Shown here one piece after another: positions 16,787-28,313 of a stretch of DNA of 64,000 bases. Origin of the DNA: an uncultured Sphingomonas sp. Its GTDB lineage: Bacteria; Pseudomonadota; Alphaproteobacteria; Sphingomonadales; Sphingomonadaceae. Under the pieces are notes generated by a model, which worked only from the letters and a program-made list of their open reading frames with translations, ran no database searches and had not been told where the DNA came from. Location of the stretch: NCBI GenBank assembly GCA_913775975.1, contig CAJYLQ010000017.1, positions 52,195 through 116,194 on the forward strand, in the 5' to 3' direction. The translations under genes were made by a program, and so were the position numbers. Within the stretch, counting starts at the first letter, position 1. Every line of letters starts with the position of its first letter.

Positions 16787-19700
16787 ATGAAGAACAGGGT
16801 AATCCGTAGTGGCCTGATGGCCACCACTATTCTCGTCGGCTCGCTGGCCGTCGTGGGCCAGGCGTCGGCGCAGACCGATCCCGGCGCGGGCGCTACGCCT
16901 GTCGCGCCTGTCATCGGCGGCAGCTCGGCGAACGCGACGCCGCGCGAGACGAACGGCACGGACTCGACCGGCAACGCCCAGGCTGGCGAAACCGGCGAAA
17001 TCGTCGTCACCGGTTCGCGCATCGCGAACCCGAACCTGACCTCCACCAGCCCGCTGACCGTCGTTAGCGCAGCCGAGATGAAGCTGCAGGGCGCGACCCG
17101 CATCGAAGACGTGATGAACAGCCTGCCGCAGGTGTTCGCATCGCAGAACTCGACCGACGCCAACGGTGCATCGGGTATCGCGACCGTCGACCTGCGCGGC
17201 CTCGGCACTTCGCGTACGCTCGTTCTCGTCAACGGCCGTCGCCTTGTTCCAGGTGACGTCAGCGGCCCCGCAGCCGACCTCAACTTCATCCCGACGACGC
17301 TCATCCAGCGCGTCGAAGTGCTGACCGGCGGCGCCTCTTCCGTCTACGGTTCCGACGCCGTGTCCGGCGTCGTCAACTTCATCATGAACAAGGATTTCGA
17401 GGGCGTTCAGCTGGATGGCCAGTATTCCTTCTACAATCACAACAACAATCTGACGGGCACGCTCCTCGATGCTCTGCAGACGGGGCAGAACGGCGCGACG
17501 CGGTCCTACGCAAACCGGTATCCCCGCGGCAACGTCGCCGATGGCGCCCAGAAGTCCATCACGCTGACCGTTGGCGCCGGCACCGACGACGGAAGGGGCC
17601 ACCTGACCGCCTACGCCTCCTGGCGTCAGATCAACGCGGTGACGCAGGGCGATCGCGACTATTCCTACTGCGGCGCCTCGGACGGCGCGTATCAGCGCAA
17701 TGCCGTTACCGGCGTGGGAACCAACGGCCTCGCATATTGCGGCGGATCGAGCACGACCGATGTCGGACGCTTCCGTCGTACGCAGAACGTCGCGCTGGGC
17801 TCGACCCCGGTCTATGCAGCGACCGGGCCGAACTATACGCTCGACCCCAACAACCCGGGTCAGTTCCGCACCTACAGCGCGGCGCGCGACCAGTTCAACT
17901 TCAATCCGTACAACTTCTTCCAGCGGCCTGACGAACGTTTCTCGTTCGGCACCTTCGCTCATTATGAGGTGAGCAAGGGCTTCGACCCGTACGTCGAAGC
18001 AATGTTTATGGACGACCGCACGCAGGCGCAGATCGCACCCTCGGGCGCTTTCTATGCCACGGACTTCTTCGTGAACTGCAACAATCCGCTGCTTTCCGCA
18101 TCGCAGGCGACCGCGCTGTGCGGCGCGGCGGCGGGGACCAACACGCTGCAGTCTCTGTATATCGGTCGTCGCAACGTCGAGGGCGGTGGTCGTAACGACG
18201 ACCTGCGCCACACCGCGTATCGCATCGTGACCGGCGCCCGCGGCGAGGTCGCAGAAGGCATCACCTACGACGCCTACGGCCAGTTCGGTCGTACGATCTA
18301 TGCCGAGACCTATACGAACGATTTCTCGCGCGCCCGCCTGAATCGTGCGCTCAACGTCGTTCGCAATAGCGCCGGCACGCCGGTCTGCGCGTCCACGCTG
18401 CCCAACGCCGCCGGCCGGATCGAAGATGCAGCCTGCGTCCCCTACAACATCTTCACGCCGGGCGGCGTGACGCAGTCTGCCGTCAATTACCTGCAGATCC
18501 CGACGCTTCAATCCGGTCAGACGACCGAATATGTGGCATCGGGCTCGGTCCAGGCCGACCTCAGCAAGTATGGTGTGCAGTCGCCGCTGGCGGCGAGCGG
18601 TTTCGCGCTGGCGGTTGGACTCGAGTATCGGCAGGAATCGCTGCTGCTCCGTAACGACGTGGCCAATCTGACCGGCGATCGCGCCGGTGCTGGTACGCCC
18701 TTCGGCGTGCGGGATGCGGAAGGGTCGTTCAACGTGTTCGAGCAATTCGTCGAATTGCAGGCGCCGCTGATCAGTGACCGCCCGTTCTTCCACGAATTGT
18801 CGGCGAACGTTGCCTATCGCCATTCCAAGTACAGCATCCAGGGCAATACGGACACGTATAAGTTCGGCGGCACCTATGCACCATTCCGTGGCTTCTCGGT
18901 TCGTGGTGCCTATAACCGGGCGGTCCGCGCGCCGAACATCCTTGAGCTATTGACGCCCGCCAATGTCGTGCTCTTCTCCGGTTCGGATCCCTGTGCCGGC
19001 GCGGTCAAGAACGGCACGGTCAACGGCTTTACGCAGGCGCAGTGCGCCCGTAGCGGTGTGACGGCCGCACAGTTCGGAACGATCGATCCTAGCCCCGCAG
19101 GGCAGTACAATCAGCAGACCGCTGGCAATCCTTCACTGCGGCCCGAGGTCGCCGATACGTATACGCTCGGCGTGGTCATCAATCCGAGCTTCGCACGCGC
19201 CTTCGTGCTGACGGTCGACGCCTTCGACATCAAGATCAAAGGCGTGATTTCGACGATCGGGGCAAATTATGCCCTCCGTCAGTGCGTTACGGCCAATCAG
19301 TTTTGCGATCGCGTCGTGCGCTCGGCGGATGGCTCACTGTTCACGGGCACGTCCTATGTCGCCAATCCCAGCGCCAATCTGGGTAGCCTCCGGACGCGCG
19401 GCATCGACGTTACCGCCAGCTACCGACTGGATCTCTCGGACGTCGGCGTGAACAATGCCGGCAGCCTGGGCTTCGACCTGGTGGGCACGTATCTGGACGC
19501 CTACACCGTTCAGACACAGCCGGGCGGTCCAAGCTACAATTGCGCCGGTCTCTATGGTCTCAGCTGCGGCTCTCCGAATCCGGAATGGCGTCATAAGCTG
19601 CGGGCAACGTGGAATCTGCCGTCCGATATTCAGGTTTCGGGTGCGTGGCGCTTCTTCGGGGCGGTCAAGAACGACTACACGTCGAGCAACCCCGAGATTT

Positions 19701-19936
19701 CCAACCCGGACTTTACCGACCCGCTGACCCGTCGCGTCGGCTCGGTGAGCTATTTCGATCTGTCGGTTTCGGCTCGTGTCGCGGACAAGTTCACATGGCG
19801 TCTCGGCGCCCAGAACCTGCTCGATCGCACGCCGCCGATCACCTACGCTTACAACTCGAACGGGTCGAACACCTACGCGGGCACCTATGACCCGCTCGGC
19901 CGTTACATCTACACTGGCATCACGATCGATTTCTAA
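16787..19936 (+). CDS. TonB-dependent receptor (large sphingomonad type), copy 1
   Basis: A 1,049-residue outer-membrane receptor. It has a signal peptide (cleavage near QASA/QT, about 29), a TonB box EIVVTGSRI (71-79), a plug with VDLRGLGTSRTLVLVNGRRL and LTGGASSVYGSDAVSGVVNF, and a long barrel ending in YIYTGITIDF. There is no STN domain. The substrate is unknown; such receptors in this order often import plant oligosaccharides, peptides or other polymers. The ATG at 16787 has AGGGGG 6 nt upstream. It is a paralog of the receptor at 22432. A strong terminator follows. Confidence 0.9.
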   Translation: MKNRVIRSGLMATTILVGSLAVVGQASAQTDPGAGATPVAPVIGGSSANATPRETNGTDSTGNAQAGETGEIVVTGSRIANPNLTSTSPLTVVSAAEMKLQGATRIEDVMNSLPQVFASQNSTDANGASGIATVDLRGLGTSRTLVLVNGRRLVPGDVSGPAADLNFIPTTLIQRVEVLTGGASSVYGSDAVSGVVNFIMNKDFEGVQLDGQYSFYNHNNNLTGTLLDALQTGQNGATRSYANRYPRGNVADGAQKSITLTVGAGTDDGRGHLTAYASWRQINAVTQGDRDYSYCGASDGAYQRNAVTGVGTNGLAYCGGSSTTDVGRFRRTQNVALGSTPVYAATGPNYTLDPNNPGQFRTYSAARDQFNFNPYNFFQRPDERFSFGTFAHYEVSKGFDPYVEAMFMDDRTQAQIAPSGAFYATDFFVNCNNPLLSASQATALCGAAAGTNTLQSLYIGRRNVEGGGRNDDLRHTAYRIVTGARGEVAEGITYDAYGQFGRTIYAETYTNDFSRARLNRALNVVRNSAGTPVCASTLPNAAGRIEDAACVPYNIFTPGGVTQSAVNYLQIPTLQSGQTTEYVASGSVQADLSKYGVQSPLAASGFALAVGLEYRQESLLLRNDVANLTGDRAGAGTPFGVRDAEGSFNVFEQFVELQAPLISDRPFFHELSANVAYRHSKYSIQGNTDTYKFGGTYAPFRGFSVRGAYNRAVRAPNILELLTPANVVLFSGSDPCAGAVKNGTVNGFTQAQCARSGVTAAQFGTIDPSPAGQYNQQTAGNPSLRPEVADTYTLGVVINPSFARAFVLTVDAFDIKIKGVISTIGANYALRQCVTANQFCDRVVRSADGSLFTGTSYVANPSANLGSLRTRGIDVTASYRLDLSDVGVNNAGSLGFDLVGTYLDAYTVQTQPGGPSYNCAGLYGLSCGSPNPEWRHKLRATWNLPSDIQVSGAWRFFGAVKNDYTSSNPEISNPDFTDPLTRRVGSVSYFDLSVSARVADKFTWRLGAQNLLDRTPPITYAYNSNGSNTYAGTYDPLGRYIYTGITIDF

Positions 19937-19960
19937 AGCAGAAACGATATTGTGATGATG

Positions 19961-19995
19961 GAGGCGGTTGACCTGGTTCAGCCGCCTCTTTTTTT
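19961..19995 (+). terminator. Rho-independent terminator after TonB receptor copy 1
   Basis: GAGGCGG at 19961-19967 pairs with CCGCCTC at 19982-19988, with inner pairing TGA/TCA, and is followed directly by seven T residues (19989-19995). It lies 24 bp after the receptor stop and 11 bp before the next start codon. Confidence 0.85.
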
Positions 19996-20006
19996 ATAAG
20001 CGAGAC

Positions 20007-21167
20007 ATGAGGATGGCAGATAAGCAGCTACAGGCAGACGAGGCATTTCGCCGGCGCGATCTTGCCGCCGCGGCGATGTTCATGCGTGAGCATCTCGCTC
20101 TACATCCCCAGGATCTACACGCGTGGATGAAACTTGCCGCCATATGCCGGGCCGCGAACACACCGGTTCAGTCGATCGAAGCGGTCGACCGTGCGCTTGC
20201 CATCGACCCCTTATTCTATCTCGCCCTGCTGATGAAAGCGTCCCTGGTCGAAGGGATGCAGCAGCCGGATGCCGCAGCGGAGCTTTACGCCGCCGCGATC
20301 TTTCATCGACCGGCCGGAGACGTTCCGCACGCCGTCCAGAAGCAACTCGAGTACGGCAAAGCCTACATCGCAAACCGTGCCGCAGGTGTCGAAGACGCCG
20401 TACGCAGGCTGGCGACGCAAGCCGGGGTCACGGGTGAAGACGCCAATATCAAAGCGTTCATCGATACGACCTACCGCAGAAGGCCGCTTTATCGGCAAGA
20501 ACCGACCCACTATCGCTGGCCCGGTCTGCCAGACACGCCGTTTTTCGATACCTATGATCCACCCTGGCTCGCTGAACTCGAAGGAATGACCGAAATCATC
20601 CAGGCGGAGTTTGAAGCGGCCTATTCGGACCGGGCGAGCGGTGCCGCACCATATGTCAGTTTCGACCAGTCTACGCCAGTCGGTCCGTGGGGTGCGCTTA
20701 ACCACTCCCGGGACTGGAGCGCCATCCATCTGATCCGGCACGGGTCGGTCAATCCGGTCGCCGCGCAATTCTGCCCAAGCACGATGGACTTTTTCACGCG
20801 AGCCGGGAAGGATCGGCAACCGGACATTGCAGGTCTGACTCCAAACCTCATGTTCTCAATTTTGGCGCCGCATACCCATATTCCTCCGCATCATGGTGTT
20901 GCGAACTTCCGCGCGGTTTTGCACCTGCCCCTTATCGTGCCCGAACCTTGTCGCTTCAGGGTAGGCGCTGAGGAAAGGGCTTGGCAAAGAGGGAAGGCTT
21001 GGGTCTTCGACGACACGATCGAACACGAGGCGTGGAACGACAGCGATCTTCCACGCGTCATTCTGATAGCGGATGTCTGGCGACCGGAGATTACGGCAGC
21101 ATCCAGGCAAGCCATACGGATTTGCCTAGAAGCCATGACCATCGCCTCCGACATCGGAGCACTTTAA
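20007..21167 (+). CDS. TPR / aspartyl([11 protein letters not shown]) beta-hydroxylase domain protein
   Basis: A 386-residue cytosolic protein. Residues about 1-160 form TPR-like helical repeats (AFRRRDLAAAAMFMREHLAL; AVDRALAIDPLFYLALLMKA). The C-terminal part matches the Asp_Arg_Hydrox 2-oxoglutarate/Fe dioxygenase family: ILAPHTHIPPHHGVANFRAV (His295/296), then WVFDDTIEHEAWND (His340) and VILIADVWRPE. Relatives hydroxylate Asp or Asn side chains, or modify small molecules. The upstream ORF extension crosses a terminator, so the ATG at 20007 is used. It lies directly after a TonB receptor, a recurrent arrangement of receptor and dioxygenase, so a link to the imported substrate is possible but unproven. 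Confidence 0.8.
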   Translation: MRMADKQLQADEAFRRRDLAAAAMFMREHLALHPQDLHAWMKLAAICRAANTPVQSIEAVDRALAIDPLFYLALLMKASLVEGMQQPDAAAELYAAAIFHRPAGDVPHAVQKQLEYGKAYIANRAAGVEDAVRRLATQAGVTGEDANIKAFIDTTYRRRPLYRQEPTHYRWPGLPDTPFFDTYDPPWLAELEGMTEIIQAEFEAAYSDRASGAAPYVSFDQSTPVGPWGALNHSRDWSAIHLIRHGSVNPVAAQFCPSTMDFFTRAGKDRQPDIAGLTPNLMFSILAPHTHIPPHHGVANFRAVLHLPLIVPEPCRFRVGAEERAWQRGKAWVFDDTIEHEAWNDSDLPRVILIADVWRPEITAASRQAIRICLEAMTIASDIGAL

Positions 21168-21236
21168 ACATTGCTCCAGCAGATATCCGGCAGTAGGCTT
21201 ACCGGACAGTCATTCGTGTATCGTGGGGAGTATGTG

Positions 21237-21515
21237 ATGGCCTTTCAACTGCCGCGGTCGTTTGGCCTAGCGCTGCTGCTCTTGGCGAGTGCGGGACATG
21301 CAGAGCCTCCCGAAAGCACTGCTGCCGTCAGTCCGGGCGGAAAAGCGGAGAATTCCCCGAGAAAGATCTGCCGTACAGTGGAGACGATCGGTTCCCGGTT
21401 GCAGAGCCGCAAGGTCTGCATGACCGCGGACGAATGGCGCGCTATGGCCCGCAATGCTCGCGATAATACCGAACAGCGCATGCGCGTTCCGCATCAAGAG
21501 GCGTTCGGCGGCTGA
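21237..21515 (+). CDS. Small secreted protein with a two-Cys motif, unknown function
   Basis: A 92-residue protein. It has a signal peptide (FGLALLLLASAGHA) and a mature domain with ICRTVETIGSRLQSRKVCMT, then ADEWRAMARNARD. The two cysteines, 16 residues apart, could form one disulfide. Similar short exported 'CRT..GSRL..KVCMT..EW' proteins occur widely in Sphingomonadales without known role (recall, not searched). GGGGAG sits 6 nt before the ATG at 21237. It follows the hydroxylase gene by about 70 bp. Confidence 0.7.
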   Translation: MAFQLPRSFGLALLLLASAGHAEPPESTAAVSPGGKAENSPRKICRTVETIGSRLQSRKVCMTADEWRAMARNARDNTEQRMRVPHQEAFGG

Positions 21516-22431
21516 CAATTTCGCGCTGGGTCCGCACCCAGACCTGCCCCGACACAATCGCAATCTCTGGCGCCTGATCTTGGGGGAGGGTTATCGTCAC
21601 CACCGGTGACTTTGCTGCCGGCTTGGTCGCCCCCCGGTTCCTGGCGCCGGCGCCGAACATTTTGATCGAAATACGCTTTCTAGCTGCGGTCTCGACCCGC
21701 AGGTGGTCGCCCATCTCCCCGCGACGCAATAGCCGCACCTATGAGTGCGTCCACGAGACGCACGCTTCATAGCCCCGCTAGCACGACACATCCCGACGCC
21801 GCGCAGTCATCGCTGCTCGTCAGGGCAAGGGATAATCAATACGCTTTGCCTTCCTCATGGCAGGCCTGGTTCCACGCGCCGAGGCGAAGCGGGACCTGGC
21901 GCAATGCAGATGCGCGTAGAGCTTCCGGGAAAAGGTCCGGAGGGCACCGAAATTCCTCGCGCTAAGCGCGTCGAGCCATATTCGCGTCGCGGTCACATAT
22001 CACAGGATGGCGCCCCCAAGCGGACCACCCGATAATCGTCGCGATCTACGTCGCTCGCCCATTCCCCTTTTTATCAACACTGTGGTCCGCAAACGATAGC
22101 CTATCCCTGTCGGAAGGCCGCCATCGTTGCCCGCAGCGGCGGCCATCGGTCATATGTAATGATTGCTTACCGTTTGATCCTGCAAGCACCGATGGCCGAA
22201 AACCAAACCCGCCGCGCGTGATTCTGAGGTGTGCCATTCAAGCCACGTTTTTGATTCATATTTTTTGTCCGTCATGAAACGTGCATGAAGCTATTGCGAC
22301 CGTCTCAAACTGCATCTTATGACAGGGTTGTTACCTCACTCGATCCAATCGGTGGGCAGAACGACAGGGTAGGATAGCCGGTTTCCCGACCACGAATGGC
22401 CGGGCGATCGGCGCAGAATGGGAATTACGGG
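21516..22431. other. Long spacer without a convincing gene (upstream of receptor copy 2)
   Basis: About 0.9 kb with no ORF that has both a start signal and sensible codon use. The longest candidates are a reverse-strand ORF running from about 21738 into the previous gene, and plus-strand ORFs of 60-100 residues near 21741-22035. None is recognisable. The right part (22140-22330) looks A/T-rich, with several T runs, and probably holds the promoter and leader of the next receptor gene. No tRNA or hairpin terminator was seen. Confidence 0.4.
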
Positions 22432-25400
22432 ATGATACGATCCAGCTTCGGCCGACCGGCGCTTTGCGGGGGAGCCGCGCTGCGCGCTCTTGCGCTGATG
22501 GGCGCGGGCCTTGCCGGTACGGTGACGATGCCGGCTTTCGCACAGGAAGCGCCGAATCCGGCGGAGGCGAACGACGCGACGCAGGCTCCCGCAGCCGCCG
22601 CCGGCCGCACGGGCGGCGACGAGATCGTCGTCACCGGCTCGCGCATCGCCTCGCCGACCATCACGTCGGTGTCGCCGGTGCAGGTCGTCAGCGACCTTCA
22701 GATCGACCAGTCGGGCGTGTCGAACGTCCAGGACCTGCTGCTTGAGAACCCGGTGTTCGGTGCGCCGGCGCTGTCGCGCACCAATTCGGCGTTCCTGACG
22801 TCGGGCACGGGCGCCGCGACGGTCGACCTGCGCAACCTGGGCACCGATCGCACGCTGGTCCTCATCAACGGCCGCCGCGTCGTCGCGGGCATTCCGGGCT
22901 CGGCCACGGTCGACCTCAACATGATCCCGTCGCAATTCATCCAGCGCGTCGACATCCTGACCGGCGGCGCCTCGTCGCTCTACGGTTCGGACGCCGTCGC
23001 GGGCGTCGTGAACTTCGTCTACAAGACGAACTTCGAGGGGATCGAGGGCAACGCACAGTACGGCCTGACCGAGCGCGGCGACAACCGCGACTATCAGGCG
23101 AACGTGACGGTCGGCAGCAACTTCTCCGACAACCGCGGTAACATCATGATGCACCTCGGTTACACTAACCAGGGTCAATTGCTGTCGCGCCAGCGTCCCA
23201 ACACGCGCCTTGACGATACCGACACGGCTTTCGGGTTCACCGGCGATCCGGCCGATTATGGCATTCCTCGCGAAGGGACGCTGTCGGGCATCCCCCCGCA
23301 GGGCGTGTTCACCTCCGGCGGTTGCCAGTTCACCTATGGACCGACGGGCGCGCTAGAGCGCGGCTTCAGCGCCAGTGGTGGGACGATCAGCGCAGCGCAG
23401 TCAACAGCGTGCGGCGTTCCTGCCGGCACCGCCCTGCCGGCCCGGGGCTTCAACCGCCAAAACTATCGCACTATCGCCGTGCCGGTCGAGCGCTACCTGT
23501 TCGCGGCGCGGGCGCATTACGACCTGACGGACAATATCCGCTTTATCGGGGAAGGCACGTACGCCAAGACCACGTCGAGCCGCAACATCGAGCCGTTCGG
23601 CTTCTCGTCGGCCGGTGCTGGTGGTGCCTATAGCGGCGTGGGCGGCAACGCGCCGATTGAGACCCGCGTACTTACGCCGGGGACGAATGCCTTCACGATC
23701 GTGCGCAATCCGTTCGTGCCGGATGCAATCTATAACGCGGCTACCGATACGAACGGTGACGGGCTGCGCGATATCGGCTTCTCGCGCCGCCTACTGGAAT
23801 TTGGCAACCGCCGCAGCAGCACGACGCGTGACATTTATCGGTTCGTCGCAGGTTTTGAGGGGGATGTGTTCGCCGACAAGTTCCACTGGGACCTGACGTA
23901 TAACTATGGTCAGACCACGGAGAACCAGAACGGCAACGGCCAAATCAACACGGTCAATTTCCGCAACGCGTTCAACGTCGTCACTGCGCAGAGCGTAGGG
24001 CTGGCCGGTGGCAACACGCCGGTTTGCGCCGATGCAAACGCGCGCAATACCGGCTGCGTGCCCGTCAACATCTTTGGTTTGAACACTGTTTCACCTGAGG
24101 CAATCGCATATCTGCAGGCGGATCAGACCTTCCAGACCCGCATCACGCAGCAGGTGGTGCAGGGCAACTTCTCGGGCTCGGTCGTTGACCTGCCTGCGGG
24201 TCCGCTCGGCGTCGCTGTCGGCTTCGAATATCGGAAGGAGACGAGCCGCGAGGACAACGATTCGCTGACCAACCAGGGTTTGAACGGAGGCAACGCCCTG
24301 CCGGACACCTCGGGATCGTTTGACGTCAAGGAGATCTACGGCGAAATTAACGTTCCTCTGATCCACGACACGCCTTTCTTCCGCCAGCTGAATCTACGTG
24401 GTTCGGGCCGCATCTCCGACTACAGCACGGTCGGCACGGTCTACAGCTACAGCGGCGGCGTCGAGTGGATGCCAATCGAGGCGGTGCGTTTCTCGGGCAC
24501 CTATGCCCGCGCTGTGCGTGCGCCTAACATCGGCGAATTGTTCACTGGTCCCTCGCAGACGTTCCCGAGCGTCACCGATCCCTGCGTCGGCGTCCGGGCA
24601 ACCGGCGGCGGCGCACTGGGTGACGCGTGTCGCGCAGCCCCCGGTGTGCTGACGAACATCGCCGCCTCTAGCACTGGTGCCTTCGCCGCGACGCTACTGG
24701 ATCGCCAAGGCGTAAGCGGCTTCAACACAGGCAATCCGAACTTGCGTCAGGAAACCTCGGATTCCTGGACGGCCAGCATGACGATCAACCCGCGGGAAAT
24801 AAACGCGTTACGCAACACCGTGCTGCGCGTGGATTACTTCAACATTCGCATCCGCGACGCGATCAACTCGTTCCCGCGGCAATTCATCCTCGACCAGTGC
24901 TATGGCCAACAGAATGCGCAGTATTGCGACTTCATCACCCGTCGCCCGGCGGCAACGCCGATCAATAGTGCGGGTACACTGGAATTCGTGGATACTCAGC
25001 TCGTCAACGCCGGCCGTCTCGCCACGTCTGGTCTCGACGTGACGTTGACCCAGCGTCTGCCGCTTGGCGGGATCGGTCTGCCCGGCGACCTGAATGCGCG
25101 AGTGGCCTACACTCATGTCTTCAACGGCTACGTTATCCCACTGCCGGGCGCGGATCGCGACAATTTCGCGGGTGAGATCGGTGCGGCCAAGGACCGGTTC
25201 ACGTCGTCGATCGGATACGTCGGCGAGAAGTTCAATCTGAACTTCACCGGCACCTATATCGGCCGTTCGCGCGAAGACGACCTGACGCTGGCAAGCCTCG
25301 ACCTGCCGGCCGATGCGATCAAGGTTCCGGCGAAGTTCTACCTGGACACGCAGGCCTCGTTCAAGGCGGCCAGCATGTACGAGTTCTACTTCGGCGTCGA

Positions 25401-25533
25401 CAATCTGCTCGACACCAAGGCGCCGAACATCCTGTCGCTGTCGCCGTTCAACACGACGGGCACGGATACGAACGCCGGCGTGTACGACGTGTTCGGCCGT
25501 CGCTTCTACGTGGGTGCGCGCTTCCGCTTCTGA
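22432..25533 (+). CDS. TonB-dependent receptor (large sphingomonad type), copy 2
   Basis: A 1,033-residue receptor. It has a signal peptide (to about 38, TMPAFAQ), a TonB box EIVVTGSRI (64-72), a plug with VDLRNLGTDRTLVLINGRRV and LTGGASSLYGSDAVAGVVNF, and a barrel ending RFYVGARFRF. It is clearly paralogous to the receptor at 16787. The ATG at 22432 is chosen because it gives a normal signal peptide and GGGA precedes it; an ATG at 22396 would add 12 residues. The substrate is unknown. A strong terminator follows, with clpB convergent. Confidence 0.9.
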   Translation: MIRSSFGRPALCGGAALRALALMGAGLAGTVTMPAFAQEAPNPAEANDATQAPAAAAGRTGGDEIVVTGSRIASPTITSVSPVQVVSDLQIDQSGVSNVQDLLLENPVFGAPALSRTNSAFLTSGTGAATVDLRNLGTDRTLVLINGRRVVAGIPGSATVDLNMIPSQFIQRVDILTGGASSLYGSDAVAGVVNFVYKTNFEGIEGNAQYGLTERGDNRDYQANVTVGSNFSDNRGNIMMHLGYTNQGQLLSRQRPNTRLDDTDTAFGFTGDPADYGIPREGTLSGIPPQGVFTSGGCQFTYGPTGALERGFSASGGTISAAQSTACGVPAGTALPARGFNRQNYRTIAVPVERYLFAARAHYDLTDNIRFIGEGTYAKTTSSRNIEPFGFSSAGAGGAYSGVGGNAPIETRVLTPGTNAFTIVRNPFVPDAIYNAATDTNGDGLRDIGFSRRLLEFGNRRSSTTRDIYRFVAGFEGDVFADKFHWDLTYNYGQTTENQNGNGQINTVNFRNAFNVVTAQSVGLAGGNTPVCADANARNTGCVPVNIFGLNTVSPEAIAYLQADQTFQTRITQQVVQGNFSGSVVDLPAGPLGVAVGFEYRKETSREDNDSLTNQGLNGGNALPDTSGSFDVKEIYGEINVPLIHDTPFFRQLNLRGSGRISDYSTVGTVYSYSGGVEWMPIEAVRFSGTYARAVRAPNIGELFTGPSQTFPSVTDPCVGVRATGGGALGDACRAAPGVLTNIAASSTGAFAATLLDRQGVSGFNTGNPNLRQETSDSWTASMTINPREINALRNTVLRVDYFNIRIRDAINSFPRQFILDQCYGQQNAQYCDFITRRPAATPINSAGTLEFVDTQLVNAGRLATSGLDVTLTQRLPLGGIGLPGDLNARVAYTHVFNGYVIPLPGADRDNFAGEIGAAKDRFTSSIGYVGEKFNLNFTGTYIGRSREDDLTLASLDLPADAIKVPAKFYLDTQASFKAASMYEFYFGVDNLLDTKAPNILSLSPFNTTGTDTNAGVYDVFGRRFYVGARFRF

Positions 25534-25559
25534 GCGGTGGCGATCATTCGAAAAGACTG

Positions 25560-25588
25560 GGGGCGGGTCGCAAGACCCGCCCCTTTTT
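25560..25588 (+). terminator. Rho-independent terminator between TonB receptor copy 2 and clpB
   Basis: GGGGCGGGTC (25560-25569) pairs perfectly with GACCCGCCCC (25574-25583) around a GCAA tetraloop, followed by five T residues. It separates two convergent genes and may serve both; the reverse strand has a T-rich stretch just beyond the stem. Confidence 0.92.
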
Positions 25589-25592
25589 CGTG

Positions 25593-28172
<2,580 letters not shown>

Positions 28173-28206
28173 ATGGCTCGACACCCTTTCGATTGGCGTC
28201 AAGGTA

Positions 28207-28239
28207 GTGTTGCAAATGCGCAACACAAGTGGGGTCAAG
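28207..28239 (-). promoter_or_regulatory. CTTGAC box and palindrome between clpB and the M16 gene
   Basis: On the reverse strand, CTTGAC (28239-28234) is followed by the inverted repeat GTGTTGC-N6-GCAACAC (28226-28207), both upstream of clpB. CTTG matches the -35 element of alphaproteobacterial RpoH promoters, fitting a heat-shock gene, but no clear -10 is seen. The palindrome may be an operator or mRNA hairpin. It also lies upstream of the divergent peptidase gene. Confidence 0.4.
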
Positions 28240-28313
28240 CCGAAACGATTGCGCGGTTTGCGGATCGCGTTCTACCATCACCGTGACAGTACCGCTTGGG
28301 GTGGGATATTCGC

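Noticed and set aside
16784..18823. A 679-codon reverse open frame
   Set aside because: Antisense to TonB receptor copy 1; low-complexity translation and no start signal.
21520..21738. Possible reverse-strand small protein (VVTITLPQDQAPEI...)
   Set aside because: No spaced ribosome site, runs into the preceding gene on the other strand, and no recognisable family; left as spacer.
16787..25533. Possible lasso-peptide or other RiPP cluster near the TonB receptors
   Set aside because: No precursor peptide, B/C maturation enzymes or isopeptidase were found; only receptors, a hydroxylase and small secreted proteins.
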